This document shows positions 41,276-51,103 of a stretch of 64,000 nucleotides of DNA, one piece after another. The notes beneath the pieces are model-generated. The model searched no databases. It had not been told where the DNA came from and saw nothing but the letters and a program-made list of their open reading frames with translations. The stretch covers positions 3,800,885 to 3,864,884 of the forward strand of contig NZ_CP046103.1 in assembly GCF_009707325.1 (NCBI RefSeq). The letters are read 5' to 3'. Position numbers and translations under genes: made by a program. Origin of the DNA: Pseudomonas sp. IB20. GTDB lineage: Bacteria > Pseudomonadota > Gammaproteobacteria > Pseudomonadales > Pseudomonadaceae. Every line of letters starts with the position of its first letter. Position 1 is the first letter of the stretch.

Positions 41276-42685
41276 TCAGTCCTCGACCACCCAAGTGTCT
41301 TTGGTACCGCCGCCCTGGGAGGAGTTGACCACCAGCGAGCCTTCGCGCAAGGCCACGCGGGTCAAACCACCGGGCACTACGCGGGTTTCCTTGCCGGACA
41401 ACACGAACGGCCGCAGGTCGATATGGCGTGGTGCGATGCCATTTTCGACGAAGGTCGGGCAGGTGGATAAACACAGGGTCGGCTGCGCGATGTAGGCGTG
41501 AGGTTTGGCCTTGATACGCGCACGGAAGGCTTCGATTTCCGCTTGGGTGGACGCGGGGCCGACCAGCATGCCGTAGCCGCCGGAACCCTGGGTTTCCTTG
41601 ACTACCAGATCTGGCAGGTTGGCCAGCACGTGAGACAGTTCGTCGGGCTTGCGGCATTGAAACGTAGGAACGTTCTTCAGGATCGGCTCTTCATCCAGGT
41701 AAAAACGGATCATCTCGGTGACGAAGGGGTACACCGATTTGTCATCCGCCACCCCGGTGCCAATCGCGTTGGCCAGTACCACATTGCCCGAGCGATACGC
41801 CGCCAGCAGGCCGGGCACGCCGAGCATGGAGTCCGGATTGAAGGCCAGCGGGTCGAGGAACGCGTCGTCGAGGCGACGGTAGATCACATCGACCGCCTTG
41901 GGGCCGTCGGTGGTACGCATGAACACGCGGTCATCGCGCACGAACAGGTCGGCGCCTTCCACCAGTTCCACGCCCATTTCCCGGGCCAGGAAGGCATGCT
42001 CGAAAAACGCGCTGTTGAAACGCCCCGGGGTCAGCACCACCACGCTGGGGTTATCCAGCGGGCTTGAGCTTTTCAGGGTGTCGAGCAGCAGGTTGGGGTA
42101 GTGGTCGATGGGCGCGATGCGCTGGGCGGCGAACAGTTCGGGGAACAGGCGCATCATCATCTTGCGGTCTTCGAGCATGTAGCTGACGCCGCTCGGCGTG
42201 CGCAGGTTGTCTTCCAGCACGTAGTAGGTGCCGTCGCCATCACGTACGAGGTCGACGCCGGAGATGTGGGAATACAGACCGCGGTGCAAGTCCAGGCCCT
42301 GCATGGCCAGCTGGTATTGTTCGTTGGCCAGCACCTGTTCGGCAGGGATGATCCCGGCCTTGATGATGCGTTGCTCGTGGTACAGGTCGGCCAGAAACAT
42401 GTTCAGCGCCTTGACCCGTTGAATGCAGCCGCGCTCGACGATCCGCCATTCGCTCGCCGGAATGCTGCGCGGGATGGTGTCGAAAGGAATCAGGCGCTCG
42501 GTGCCCTGCTCGTCCCCGTAAAGGGTGAAGGTGATGCCGGCGCGATGGAACAGCAAATCGGCTTCGCGCCGGCGCTGAGCCAGCAGCTCGGCCGGTGTTT
42601 CGGCCAACCAGCGGGCGAACTCGCGGTAATGGGGGCGGACCTGCCCTGCCCCGTCGTACATTTCATCGTAATAAGTGCGGGTCAT
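41276..42685 (-). CDS. Circularly permuted ATP-grasp protein
   Basis: A 469-residue protein of the circularly permuted ATP-grasp type 2 family. The YDEMYDGAGQVRPHYREFAR start, HISGVDLVRDGDGTYYVLED (each in part), VVKETQGSGGYGMLVGP and the DLRPFVLSG end are the landmarks. It probably forms amide bonds with ATP. It is the first gene of the three-gene operon. The 282 bp upstream hold no recognisable gene. Confidence 0.93.
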   Translation of the reverse strand: MTRTYYDEMYDGAGQVRPHYREFARWLAETPAELLAQRRREADLLFHRAGITFTLYGDEQGTERLIPFDTIPRSIPASEWRIVERGCIQRVKALNMFLADLYHEQRIIKAGIIPAEQVLANEQYQLAMQGLDLHRGLYSHISGVDLVRDGDGTYYVLEDNLRTPSGVSYMLEDRKMMMRLFPELFAAQRIAPIDHYPNLLLDTLKSSSPLDNPSVVVLTPGRFNSAFFEHAFLAREMGVELVEGADLFVRDDRVFMRTTDGPKAVDVIYRRLDDAFLDPLAFNPDSMLGVPGLLAAYRSGNVVLANAIGTGVADDKSVYPFVTEMIRFYLDEEPILKNVPTFQCRKPDELSHVLANLPDLVVKETQGSGGYGMLVGPASTQAEIEAFRARIKAKPHAYIAQPTLCLSTCPTFVENGIAPRHIDLRPFVLSGKETRVVPGGLTRVALREGSLVVNSSQGGGTKDTWVVED

Positions 42686-42966
42686 GCCGTACTCCTTGTC
42701 ACCCGGGCGTTTGAACTATCGCAAAGCCCGTGCCATCGGCATAAACACTTAAAAATCAGTGAGTTGAATTGCCATCGGGATCTATACGCACCGTCCTGGT
42801 GCGCAGAATGCCCGCCGTCGTGTGCCGCGCTTCATCACAATGCGGGCTTTGACTATCAACAGCATAGTCAGAGTTGATTTCACTGCCCGCCCACGCCTGC
42901 GGATAATCATCCCCATCGGCTGAACAGGATGCGTCCTACAGCTTCAGCGAACCGATCTTCCCTTTA

Positions 42967-42992
42967 GGCCACCCTCTTTGGGTGGCTTTTTT
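42967..42992 (+). terminator. Rho-independent terminator-like hairpin
   Basis: The stem GCCACCC / GGGTGGC with a five-base loop is followed by eight T on the plus strand. No plus-strand gene ends nearby, so it may serve a small unannotated transcript or be a relic. Confidence 0.65.
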
Positions 42993-43040
42993 TTGGTGCG
43001 AGAAAACACGCTGCAAGTTCCGAGAGTTTTCCTACAGCAC

Positions 43041-43073
43041 AAACAAAATCGGCCGACCCAAAGGTCAGCCGAT
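43041..43073 (-). terminator. Terminator of the rraB gene
   Basis: On the minus strand the hairpin ATCGGC-GACC / GGTC-GCCGAT is followed by TTTTGTTT, 35 bp beyond the rraB stop. Confidence 0.75.
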
Positions 43074-43107
43074 ACGCTGCGTTTCTCATTCTGCTCTGTG
43101 CAGTGAA

Positions 43108-43449
43108 TTACATCGGTAACCCACGCACCTCCTGCTTGACGCCCCATCCCTCGATGATCCCGCCCAAAGGCTCGACCACCGCCTCAAAGTCTTGCTCGAA
43201 GTCTCCTATGCCGTCGTAGGTTGCGAACATGATTTTGCTCAGTTCCAGGTACCAGGCGCCATCATCGCGCGCGCTGACCTGGGCATTCAGGGATTCCCCA
43301 CGAAATCGACCCGCAGCCCTGCGCGCCCGTTCCTCATCCGGGAATATGGCGTAGAACTCGATGGGGTGAAAACGTGAGAAGTCAAAGCCGCCCTCTTTCA
43401 TGCGGCGCAATACGTTGGTGCTGATGTCTTCTTGATAGGCTGTGCTCAT
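43108..43449 (-). CDS. rraB: RraB-family ribonuclease E inhibitor
   Basis: A 113-residue protein with the RraB fold: HPIEFYAIFPDEERARRAAG (first strand-helix) and the acidic C-terminal GIGDFEQDFEAVVEPLGG (each in part). By family it binds RNase E and alters which RNAs the degradosome cuts. AGGAGGACG precedes the start. The gene is single. Confidence 0.88.
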   Translation of the reverse strand: MSTAYQEDISTNVLRRMKEGGFDFSRFHPIEFYAIFPDEERARRAAGRFRGESLNAQVSARDDGAWYLELSKIMFATYDGIGDFEQDFEAVVEPLGGIIEGWGVKQEVRGLPM

Positions 43450-43662
43450 GAAACGTCCTCCTCAAACTGATGGATAGACTTTCCGTGCTTCCCGAAGACC
43501 GCGCCCTGCTGGCGCCGGTGCTACGGCATTAACGACACCGTGGGAAAACAAGCATGTAGCTGACAAGACCAGACCTTAGCGATTCATTCGCTGATCTCAC
43601 TTGCAGAGTAGCGCGAAGCTATCACCTCCACCAGAGGCGCTTGAAGGGCATACAGAGAATGT

Positions 43663-43899
43663 TCAGGCGGCAGGCGATATGTCGAGGATTTGAATGCTGT
43701 TCTGGTCTTTCAGAATCTTGACCGTAGGCTCGGGTTTACGGCCTTCCAGGTCATTGAGGTCAAGTTCGGCGGCCACAGGTACAAGCTTGTTGCGAATCAT
43801 GTGCGCCGCATCTTCGAGGCTGGGCTTCTGGTCGCAGGTGAACTGCTCGACGGACTTTACGCCGTGATCATCAACGAAGGTAATCTGCCACTTTTGCAT
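43663..43899 (-). CDS. Small conserved hypothetical protein
   Basis: A 78-residue soluble protein (MQKWQITFVDDHGVKSVEQF...) with two short beta strands, an amphipathic helix (LEDAAHMIRNKL) and a beta-rich end. A GAGGCACC ribosome site is present. It stands 214 bp after rraB and 104 bp before the START-domain gene. No function is known. Confidence 0.7.
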   Translation of the reverse strand: MQKWQITFVDDHGVKSVEQFTCDQKPSLEDAAHMIRNKLVPVAAELDLNDLEGRKPEPTVKILKDQNSIQILDISPAA

Positions 43900-44002
43900 C
43901 GGTGCCTCCTCGATAAAACCCGTGTGTGGGCTTACAACTATCTGGACCTTGAGGGCTCGGCAAACGTTCCACTCATGTCCGGAGGCACCGGATCAACTGC
44001 GC

Positions 44003-44608
44003 TTATTTTTCAGCGTGTTCTTTCAAGGCTTTCAAGGTGTTGAACGGCGCGTCCACCACAAACTTGTTGGCCAGCCACGATGGCACGCTGCCGCCTGGCT
44101 CGGTGTGCACCTGGTAGGTCACTTCGGTCTGGTTGTCGCCTTTGGGCACCAGTTTCCAATAACCGTCTACCTGGGCCACTCGCACGTAACCTTTGACTTC
44201 CGGCTGGTAGGTCGGCACTTCCAGCAGTTTGCGCGTCACGGTGCCGTCGGCGGCCTTGGAGGTGGTGATTTCGAGGATCGAATCACGGTCGGTCACCGGG
44301 AACGGTGCCTTGAACTGGGTGTAGGTCCAGCTCTTGTCGCCTTCGGTCTTGAGCAGTTTTTGCGATTTGCATTCGTGGATCCAGGAGCAGGCACCGGCCA
44401 CGTCTTCCTGCAGGGCCTGGATCTTGGCCACTGGCGCCTTGATCAAGGTGACACCGCGATACGCCTTGTATTTGGAACCGGCAATTTCGCTCAGGGACAC
44501 CTTGATACCGTCTTCGTCCTTGGCGACTTGCCAATCCTCAGCCTGGGCAGTGGCAGCAAACAACACCGTAAAACCGCACAGCACAGCCATTCGTTTCAGC
44601 GAACCCAT
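44003..44608 (-). CDS. START-domain protein, secreted
   Basis: A 201-residue protein with an N-terminal signal peptide ending ATAQA. The rest is a START/SRPBCC lipid-binding cavity (DWQVAKDEDGIKVSLSEIAG start, GYWKLVPKGDNQTEVTYQVH, both in part). Proteins of this kind bind hydrophobic ligands in the periplasm; the ligand is unknown. It stands alone on the minus strand. Confidence 0.88.
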   Translation of the reverse strand: MGSLKRMAVLCGFTVLFAATAQAEDWQVAKDEDGIKVSLSEIAGSKYKAYRGVTLIKAPVAKIQALQEDVAGACSWIHECKSQKLLKTEGDKSWTYTQFKAPFPVTDRDSILEITTSKAADGTVTRKLLEVPTYQPEVKGYVRVAQVDGYWKLVPKGDNQTEVTYQVHTEPGGSVPSWLANKFVVDAPFNTLKALKEHAEK

Positions 44609-44662
44609 TGTTGTATTCCTTATTGTCGACGTTCTGAAAGTAAGTTCCGAAAGTAAAGCCCA

Positions 44663-44917
44663 TCAAGCCGCCGTCATCTGCTCCCACCAGCCGATCAACC
44701 GGATCGCATCGGCTTGGTCGGTGCCACAGACATCCAGATCCGCCTTGAAATCACTGCACACCGCTGGGCGTTCCGGTTGGCCAAACAGCTGGCATAGCTG
44801 TTCGACCGACAGGTGCAAGCAGCGTTCGCCCGCCGGTTTGCCATGGGGCATGCCCGGCAATGGCGAACTGATGGAGGGGGCGATGCAGCATGCGCCACAG
44901 CCTTCACGGCATTTCAT
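44663..44917 (-). CDS. YkgJ-family cysteine-cluster protein
   Basis: An 84-residue protein with the pattern CREGCGACCIAP near the start and further Cys at CLHL, LCQLF, VCSDF and VCGT, the typical CxxxCxxCC plus distal Cys of YkgJ proteins, believed to bind Zn or an Fe-S cluster. The length fits the short subfamily. The start at 44917 follows a TGCTGGTCATG context. Confidence 0.88.
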   Translation of the reverse strand: MKCREGCGACCIAPSISSPLPGMPHGKPAGERCLHLSVEQLCQLFGQPERPAVCSDFKADLDVCGTDQADAIRLIGWWEQMTAA

Positions 44918-45077
44918 GACCAGCAGGTCCTCGACGACTCAATGTGGATGGCCGGGCTAGAGTACGCCCTTAAACAGCCGTTTTAAAATGGTCTAACAGG
45001 GGTTTTTCGCACAAAACAAAAGTGACCGACCAGTCTGCGACAGATGGTCAGTGGGCGACGTCACCTTTGCGGGAAAA

Positions 45078-45569
45078 TTATTGCTTGAATTCGAAATCCA
45101 GCGCGGCGCCTTCGATATCGCGCCGCTCTTCGTTACGCAGTTGCAGCTTCATCTCGTTGCTGAGCAGGCGCCCGTTGATCTGGAACGCGCTGTCGTCGGT
45201 AGGCTTTTCGCCAAACATGGGCGGCAACAACGGCACGCTCTTGGGTTTGGGCATGGTGCCGATGGGCTGCAAGTGCCTGACCATCTCAGAGGGCAAAGAC
45301 AGGTCCAACTGGGCCGATGGCAGTTTAGTCTGGGCCACTTCACGGGCCGACTTGGATTTGCTCGCAATCGGTGCGCGCTTTTTGACCTTCGCGGCTTTCT
45401 TCTTGGCGACCGGGGCTTTTTTAGCCGGGGCCGGTTTCTTCGCTGGGGTCTTTTGCTCGGTACTGGCCGCGGGCGTGCTTTTGGTCACGGGAGCCGCCGC
45501 CAGCACGGTGCCAACGTTACACAGGCTTAACAGGCCAATCACCACAGCAGCGCGAAAAATAGAGGTCAT
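45078..45569 (-). CDS. Secreted Lys/Ala/Pro-rich protein
   Basis: A 163-residue protein. ATG 45569 is chosen, giving a proper signal peptide (FRAAVVIGLLSLCNVGTVLA). A 60-residue stretch of KKPAPAKKAPVAKKKAAKV type follows, then a more structured acidic C-terminus (SAQLDLSLPSEMVRHLQPIG in part). Pseudomonas genomes often mislabel such proteins as translation initiation factors because of the AKP repeats. The role is unknown; a basic periplasmic linker binding the envelope is possible. Confidence 0.75.
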   Translation of the reverse strand: MTSIFRAAVVIGLLSLCNVGTVLAAAPVTKSTPAASTEQKTPAKKPAPAKKAPVAKKKAAKVKKRAPIASKSKSAREVAQTKLPSAQLDLSLPSEMVRHLQPIGTMPKPKSVPLLPPMFGEKPTDDSAFQINGRLLSNEMKLQLRNEERRDIEGAALDFEFKQ

Positions 45570-45574
45570 ATCGC

Positions 45575-47095
45575 CTACAGCATTAACGGCAGAGGGCCAT
45601 ATGCTCGCTTGTTGTGCGCGGCCTGACAAGCCTGGAGATCAGCCAGCGATCGATACTGTCCCTTTACCGCTGTCTCTTGGCACAGTTGGCTGGCGAGCAT
45701 CCCCAACGTCATCAGGGCCCGTTCTGCCTCGCGGTTCCACGGCGTGCCGCAGTTGAGGCGAATACAGTGGTTGAACTGTTCTGTGTTACTAAAAATTACC
45801 CCCGGTGCAATGCTGATGCCCTGCTGCAATGCGCGCACGTGCAGTTCCTGGGTATTGACGCGCCCGGGCAAACTGACCCACAAGATAAAGCCGCCGTTCG
45901 GGCGGGTCATCTGTGTGCCTTCGGGGAAGTACTGCTGCACCGCCAGCTGGAAAGCGCTGAGGTTCTTGCGGTATTCCTGGCGGATGTAGCGCAGGTGGCG
46001 GTCATAACCACCATTTTCCAGATAGGCCGCGACGCCCATCTGGGTGACGCTGCACGCCGAGTGGGTGCTGAACATCTGCAATCGCTGGATTTCCTGCTGG
46101 TACTTGCCGGCGATCATCCAGCCGATGCGCACGCCGGGTGACAACGTCTTGGAGAAACTCGAACAGTAGATCACCCGGTCCAGGCGGTCATAGGCTTTCA
46201 GGGCCTTAGTGCGGCCCAACTCGAACATTAGCTCACCGTAGATATCGTCCTCGACGATCTGGATATCGAAATCCGAGGCCAGGCGCAGCAACTGTTTCTG
46301 CCGCTCCTCAGGCATGGTCGCGCCCAGGGGATTGCTCAGGCGCGTGGTCAACACCAGCGCTTTGATCGACCACTGGTTGGCCGCCAGTTGCAGGGCCTCA
46401 AGGCTCATGCCGGTGGACGGGTCGCTGGGGATCTCGATGACTTTGAGGCCCAGCAAGTCGGCCAGTTGCAGCAAGCCGTAATAGGTGGGTGATTCTGCGG
46501 CGATCAAATCACCCGGACGCGTCAGCACGCGCAACGACATCTGCAACGCATCGACACAGCCGTGGGTGATCACCACTTCGGAGGGGTCGACCACCACGCC
46601 GGCGTCGCGCATGCGAATCGCCACTTGGCGGCGCAGCGGCTCAAAACCGGGGCTGAACATGTAACTGAATGCCCGCGGGCTTTGGAAGCGCGTGACCTTG
46701 GCCAGTTGCTGGTGCAGCGCGCGTACCGGCAGGTAATCCACACTCGGCACGGCGGCGCCCAACGGGAAGACGCCTTCGCGGCGCGACTCGACCAAAACTT
46801 GCTGGATGATGCTGCTGCGGGTGACCAAGCCCGGGCGCTCGACCCGTGCGATGTCCGGCGTCGGCGCCGTGAGCGCAGGCGTCTGGTGCACGTAGTAGCC
46901 CGATTGCGGCCGCGCCCGGATTAGCCCCTGGTCTTCCAGGTTGGCGTAAGCCTGCAACACCGTGGCGTGGCTGACGTTGAGCTGGGAGCTCATTTTGCGC
47001 ACCGAGGGCACACGCTCACCGGGCTGATAGACACCACGCCGGATGTCCTCAGCCAGTTGCTGGGCGATACGTTGGTAGAGCAACAGATTGGTCAT
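45575..47095 (-). CDS. MocR-type regulator (GntR HTH plus aminotransferase domain)
   Basis: A 506-residue protein. Residues 1-75 are a GntR winged helix (YQRIAQQLAEDIRRGVYQPG, then VPSVRKMSSQLNVSHATVLQ). The rest is an aminotransferase class I fold with the PLP-binding Lys in YCSSFSKTLSPGVRIGW (about residue 315). Such proteins regulate vitamin B6, amino acid or related genes using PLP or its adducts as the signal. The target is not evident because neighbours are unrelated. It ends 5 bp before the secreted Lys-rich gene. Confidence 0.9.
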   Translation of the reverse strand: MTNLLLYQRIAQQLAEDIRRGVYQPGERVPSVRKMSSQLNVSHATVLQAYANLEDQGLIRARPQSGYYVHQTPALTAPTPDIARVERPGLVTRSSIIQQVLVESRREGVFPLGAAVPSVDYLPVRALHQQLAKVTRFQSPRAFSYMFSPGFEPLRRQVAIRMRDAGVVVDPSEVVITHGCVDALQMSLRVLTRPGDLIAAESPTYYGLLQLADLLGLKVIEIPSDPSTGMSLEALQLAANQWSIKALVLTTRLSNPLGATMPEERQKQLLRLASDFDIQIVEDDIYGELMFELGRTKALKAYDRLDRVIYCSSFSKTLSPGVRIGWMIAGKYQQEIQRLQMFSTHSACSVTQMGVAAYLENGGYDRHLRYIRQEYRKNLSAFQLAVQQYFPEGTQMTRPNGGFILWVSLPGRVNTQELHVRALQQGISIAPGVIFSNTEQFNHCIRLNCGTPWNREAERALMTLGMLASQLCQETAVKGQYRSLADLQACQAAHNKRAYGPLPLML

Positions 47096-47235
47096 GACGC
47101 AGCACTCGATTTCACGGGTATTTTATTTTTGTGTGAAACATACCGGCACAGTTTAGAAGTGTACGGGGACAGTTGCGAGAATAGTCGAGCACGAGCGGCA
47201 GTGATAGAAAAAACTGTAGGGGTGTTGAACATGAA

Positions 47236-47258
47236 AAACCCGATCAGCGATCGGGTTT
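47236..47258. terminator. Bidirectional hairpin AACCCGATC / GATCGGGTT
   Basis: A perfect 9-bp stem with a three-base loop, A-run on the left and T-rich on the right. It separates the OmpA-like gene end from the MocR promoter. Confidence 0.7.
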
Positions 47259-47292
47259 GCTTTGGGTGGACTGTGGCTCAGCGAGGTGATGC

Positions 47293-47318
47293 TATCGCAG
47301 GCAAGCCAGCTCCCACAC
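47293..47318. repeat. Single REP element
   Basis: TATCGCAGGCAAGCCAGCTC followed by CCACAC: one REP arm without the inverted partner seen elsewhere in the window. Confidence 0.75.
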
Positions 47319-47334
47319 AAGACCGTGCCGGGCC

Positions 47335-48150
47335 TTAGCGCGCGGCGCCCAGCTGGCCCTTCTCATCGGAGAACACAATTTCCACCCGACGGTTCTGCGC
47401 ACGGCCACGTTCGGAAGCGTTGGCTTCGACCGGGTACTGGTCGCCATAGCCTTCGACCTGGATGCGTTTTTCGTCGATCCCCAGGTCCATCAGCACATCG
47501 GCCACCGATTGCGCGCGGTCGCGGGACAGTTTGAGGTTTTCCTGCTCACCACCGGTGTTATCGGTGTAACCCTCAATGCGCACTACGCGCTTGGGGTTCA
47601 GTTGCAAAAACTGCACGATCTTCAGCACAGTACGGTTGGCCGAGTTTTCCAGTTCCGCCTCACCGGTGTCGAACAGCACATCGCCCAAGGTCATCACCAA
47701 GCCGCGATTGGTCTGGGTGGTGGTCAGGCTAGCGATTTGCTCTTCGAGCCACTTGCCCTGCTGCTGCACACTGGCCAGCTTGTTTTCACGCAGGGCCAGT
47801 TGCAGGCGTTGGCGTTCCAGTTCGAGCTTGGTGCCGCGCTCGGCATTAAGCCCCTGTTCGGTGTGTTCGCGGGCGATCGCGCTGTAGCGCTGGCTCAGGT
47901 AAGCGTAATGCACCACGTCGGCGCCGCTGCCCCAATAGCTGGACAAGCGATCGGCGCGGGCCAGGGATTCACCGGCGCGAATCACATCCTTGGGCGCAAA
48001 GCGCAACACGTTGGCGTCTTCCTTGACCGCCTGGAAGTCATTGCCGGCCTGCTCCAACGCTTGCTCGCTATTGGCCTGGCTGGCGCAACCGCCCAAGGCG
48101 GCGCTGCTCAGTAGCAACACACAGCTCAAACCACGGATCATCGGGCTCAT
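47335..48150 (-). CDS. OmpA-family lipoprotein
   Basis: A 271-residue protein (268 from the second ATG). The lipobox is AALGGC near residue 22. A long helical region (about 60-150) with DUF4398-like character is followed by a C-terminal OmpA peptidoglycan-binding domain with VRIEGYTDNTGGEQENLKLS (in part) and GRAQNRRVEIVF. It would tie the outer membrane to the wall. The start overlaps the stop of the DUF4398 lipoprotein. Confidence 0.92.
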   Translation of the reverse strand: MSPMIRGLSCVLLLSSAALGGCASQANSEQALEQAGNDFQAVKEDANVLRFAPKDVIRAGESLARADRLSSYWGSGADVVHYAYLSQRYSAIAREHTEQGLNAERGTKLELERQRLQLALRENKLASVQQQGKWLEEQIASLTTTQTNRGLVMTLGDVLFDTGEAELENSANRTVLKIVQFLQLNPKRVVRIEGYTDNTGGEQENLKLSRDRAQSVADVLMDLGIDEKRIQVEGYGDQYPVEANASERGRAQNRRVEIVFSDEKGQLGAAR

Positions 48151-48509
48151 TGGGCTTCTCCCAACTGCAATTGCTTGCGCAGGCGGGTGATGCGGGTGTT
48201 GAGCACGTTCAGTTGCTCCTGGCTTTTCTGGGTCAGAATCTTGGCTTCGGCGAGGCGCGCATCCAGCTCAGCTTGTTCGGCCCGCATGCGCGCACGCTTA
48301 TAGGATTCGTCGGCCATGTTGGCCTTGGCCCTGGCGAACTTGTCTTCGGCCAGTTTCAGCTCTGGCGAATCATCGGTGCTGGCACCCACGGCGCTGGCTT
48401 GCTCCAAGGCTTGCTGGGTGAGGCGTATTTGTTCATTCGGCGCAGGATCGGCTGCACATCCCGCCAAAGCGACAACGGCGAGGGCCGCGAAAAGAGGTCG
48501 AATAGTCAC
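48147..48509 (-). CDS. DUF4398-type lipoprotein
   Basis: A 120-residue lipoprotein: signal with lipobox ALAGC, then one long helix rich in Ala, Glu and Arg with heptads (PELKLAEDKFARAKANMADE, ARMRAEQAELDARLAEAKIL). It resembles the helical half of the OmpA protein downstream, so the two may form a coiled coil at the outer membrane. It overlaps that gene by 4 bp and lies 9 bp after the solute-binding gene. Confidence 0.88.
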   Translation of the reverse strand: MTIRPLFAALAVVALAGCAADPAPNEQIRLTQQALEQASAVGASTDDSPELKLAEDKFARAKANMADESYKRARMRAEQAELDARLAEAKILTQKSQEQLNVLNTRITRLRKQLQLGEAQ

Positions 48510-48518
48510 TGTAGATCC

Positions 48519-49328
48519 TTACTTTGCTGGGGTGCCGACGGGTTGCTGCAATTGCGCCTTCCAGCGCTCGAGGTTGCGCTGCGTTGCCGCTTGCACCACA
48601 CCGGACGCGGCCAATTCTGTCATCTTTTTAGCCAGCTGTCCGCGCAGCCATGGGTCATTGCAGGCGGAGTTGTGGGAAATCGCCAGGTACAGGCCGGGCT
48701 GATCAATGGGTACTTCGCGCGCGATCAGGTCATTGCTCATGCCCAAGGTCTGGGCCATGGCCATGCCGGAATAACGCCCGGCGAGGACGTAGTCCACTTC
48801 GCCGAGCAACAGTTTTTGGAAGGCTGGCGTGAGGCTGGGCAGGCGTTGCAGGCTCAGTTGCAGGCCGGCGAACGCTTCGAAGTCGGCACTCAAACGTGCA
48901 CGTTCCGAGACCGCGCCCTTGTGGCCGTGCAGGTCGGCGGCCGAGGTGTAGACCAGCGCCGAATCCTTGCGCGTCCAGACCAGATAGTCGATCTGCATCA
49001 ACGCCGGGTGGATATAGTCGAGGGTTTCCAACTCGCCCAGGTTCAGCGGCGCATCGGCGAGGATGTCCATGCGCCCGCTGCGCACTTCATCCAGGGCCAG
49101 GGAGCGTTTTCCGCCGTAGAGCAGGTCAAGTTTAAGCCCGAGGTCCTTGGCCACTTGTTGCAATACATCAGCGGTGGCGCCGATCAGGTGGGTCGGGTCT
49201 TGCGGGTCGCGCCATAGCAAGGGCGGTGCGTCCGGGCTGCCGGTGATCACCAGGCGCTCACATTTGCCGGCGGCCAGCGTCAGGCTCGGCAGTAGCGACA
49301 GGGCTAGCAATACGGGACGCAGGTCCAT
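48519..49328 (-). CDS. Periplasmic solute-binding protein (SBP family 3)
   Basis: A 269-residue protein with a signal peptide (PVLLALSLLPSLTLAAG) and the two-lobed family 3 fold: GATADVLQQVAKDLGLKLDL, GKRSLALDEVRSGRMDILAD, then VDYVLAGRYSGMAMAQ. No transporter genes accompany it. It heads an operon with two outer-membrane lipoproteins, so it may act in sensing or envelope homeostasis instead of uptake. The ligand is unknown. Confidence 0.85.
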   Translation of the reverse strand: MDLRPVLLALSLLPSLTLAAGKCERLVITGSPDAPPLLWRDPQDPTHLIGATADVLQQVAKDLGLKLDLLYGGKRSLALDEVRSGRMDILADAPLNLGELETLDYIHPALMQIDYLVWTRKDSALVYTSAADLHGHKGAVSERARLSADFEAFAGLQLSLQRLPSLTPAFQKLLLGEVDYVLAGRYSGMAMAQTLGMSNDLIAREVPIDQPGLYLAISHNSACNDPWLRGQLAKKMTELAASGVVQAATQRNLERWKAQLQQPVGTPAK

Positions 49329-49354
49329 GGCGGTTTCTCCAGGTTAAAAAAGGC

Positions 49355-49388
49355 GCAAAAAAAAGCCCGGTCCAAAGACCGGGCTCTT
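49355..49388 (-). terminator. Terminator of the etfBA operon
   Basis: On the minus strand GCCCGGTC / GACCGGGC with a CTTT-type loop is followed by eight T, 20 bp beyond the etfA stop. Confidence 0.88.
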
Positions 49389-49407
49389 TATAAGTGAAGC
49401 CGCTGGA

Positions 49408-50337
49408 TTAGACCAGCTTCTCCAACTCAGGTACGGCTTCGAACAAGTCCGCAACCAGGCCGTAATCAGCCACCTGGAAGATCGGTGCTTCTTCGTCCTT
49501 GTTGATCGCTACGATCACTTTGGAGTCTTTCATACCGGCCAAATGCTGGATCGCGCCGGAGATACCGACGGCGATGTACAGCTGTGGCGCAACGATTTTG
49601 CCGGTCTGGCCGACCTGCATGTCGTTGGGTACGAAACCTGCGTCGACGGCCGCGCGGGAAGCGCCGACCGCAGCGCCCAGCTTGTCGGCCAGGGCGTACA
49701 GGTGCTTGAAGTTGTCACCGTTCTGCATGCCGCGACCGCCGGAAACGACGATCTTGGCAGCGGTCAGCTCTGGGCGATCCGACTTGGCCAGCTCTTCGCC
49801 AACAAAGCTGGAAGTGCCAGCGTCGTGGGCAGCGGAGACGGCTTCAACGGCAGCCGAACCACCTTCAGCAGCAACCGGGTCGAAACCGGTGGCACGCACG
49901 GTGATGACTTTGATCGCAGCAGTCGATTGCACGGTGGCAATGGCGTTACCGGCGTAGATCGGGCGCTTGAAGGTGTCAGCGCTTTCAACCGAGATGATCT
50001 CGGAGATCTGGTCAACGTCCAGCTGCGCGGCAACGCGTGGCAGGATGTTTTTGCCGTTGGACGTGGCAGCTGCCAGGATGTGGCTGTAGCCAGCGCCCAG
50101 CTCTGCAACCAGCGGAGCAACGTTTTCCGGCAGTTGATGAGCGTAAGCGGCGTTGTCGGCCAGCAGTACTTTGCTCACGCCAGCGACTTTCGCAGCGGCT
50201 TCAGCCACGGCGCCAGCGCCTTGACCGGCTACCAGCACGTGAATGTCGCCACCGATTTTAGCGGCAGCGGCTACGGTGTTGAGTGTGGCCGGGGCCAACA
50301 CTTTGTTGTCGTGTTCTGCGATTACCAAGATAGTCAT
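49408..50337 (-). CDS. etfA: Electron transfer flavoprotein alpha subunit
   Basis: A 309-residue EtfA. The start [10 protein letters not shown] is chosen. The C-terminal FAD-binding domain carries [40 protein letters not shown] and the end [20 protein letters not shown], all typical. With EtfB it accepts electrons from acyl-CoA and other dehydrogenases and passes them to ETF-QO. It is 16 bp behind etfB. Confidence 0.97.
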   Translation of the reverse strand: MTILVIAEHDNKVLAPATLNTVAAAAKIGGDIHVLVAGQGAGAVAEAAAKVAGVSKVLLADNAAYAHQLPENVAPLVAELGAGYSHILAAATSNGKNILPRVAAQLDVDQISEIISVESADTFKRPIYAGNAIATVQSTAAIKVITVRATGFDPVAAEGGSAAVEAVSAAHDAGTSSFVGEELAKSDRPELTAAKIVVSGGRGMQNGDNFKHLYALADKLGAAVGASRAAVDAGFVPNDMQVGQTGKIVAPQLYIAVGISGAIQHLAGMKDSKVIVAINKDEEAPIFQVADYGLVADLFEAVPELEKLV

Positions 50338-50353
50338 GGTTAGGCTCCCCAAT

Positions 50354-51103
50354 TCAAAGCACCTTCGCTTCGTTTTTCAGTTTCTCGACCAGCTCAGCAA
50401 CAGACTTGACCTTGATGCCCGCGCTGCGTGCAGCCGGTGCTTCAACTTTCACAGTCTTGTTGGTAGAGGCGGTAGAAACGCCCAAAGCTTCTGGAGTAAC
50501 CGACTCAAGCGGCTTCTTTTTGGCTTTCATGATGTTTGGCAGGGACGCGTAGCGCGGCTCGTTCAAACGCAGGTCGGTGGTCACGATGGCCGGCAGTTTC
50601 AGCGAAACTGTTTGTGCGCCGCCGTCGATTTCACGGGTAACAGCTACGCTGTCGCCGCTCACTTCGACTTTGGAGGCAAAGGTGCCCTGGCCGTAACCGG
50701 TCAGCGCAGCCAGCATCTGGCCAGTCTGGTTGTTGTCGCTGTCGATCGCCTGTTTGCCGAGGATCACCAGTTGAGGCTGTTCCTTGTCGACAACGGCTTT
50801 GAGCAGCTTGGCAACGGCCAGGGAGGTCAGCTCTTCAGCCGACTCAACCAGGATAGCGCGGTCGGCGCCCAGTGCCAGGGCAGTACGCAACTGCTCTTGA
50901 GCAGTGGTAGGGCCGATGGAAACCACGACGATTTCAGTCGCCACGCCTTTCTCTTTCAGGCGTACGGCTTCTTCCACAGCGATTTCGCAGAACGGGTTCA
51001 TCGACATCTTGACGTTAGCGAGGTCGACGCCGGAATTGTCCGCCTTGACGCGAACTTTCACGTTGTAATCGACAACGCGTTTGACAGCTACAAGAACCTT
51101 CAT
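50354..51103 (-). CDS. etfB: Electron transfer flavoprotein beta subunit
   Basis: A 249-residue EtfB with the start [20 protein letters not shown] and the signature [24 protein letters not shown] segment, AMP-binding in this subunit. The C-terminal [20 protein letters not shown] is the recognition loop that docks on partner dehydrogenases. It is the first gene of etfBA, divergent from the ETF-QO gene. Confidence 0.97.
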   Translation of the reverse strand: MKVLVAVKRVVDYNVKVRVKADNSGVDLANVKMSMNPFCEIAVEEAVRLKEKGVATEIVVVSIGPTTAQEQLRTALALGADRAILVESAEELTSLAVAKLLKAVVDKEQPQLVILGKQAIDSDNNQTGQMLAALTGYGQGTFASKVEVSGDSVAVTREIDGGAQTVSLKLPAIVTTDLRLNEPRYASLPNIMKAKKKPLESVTPEALGVSTASTNKTVKVEAPAARSAGIKVKSVAELVEKLKNEAKVL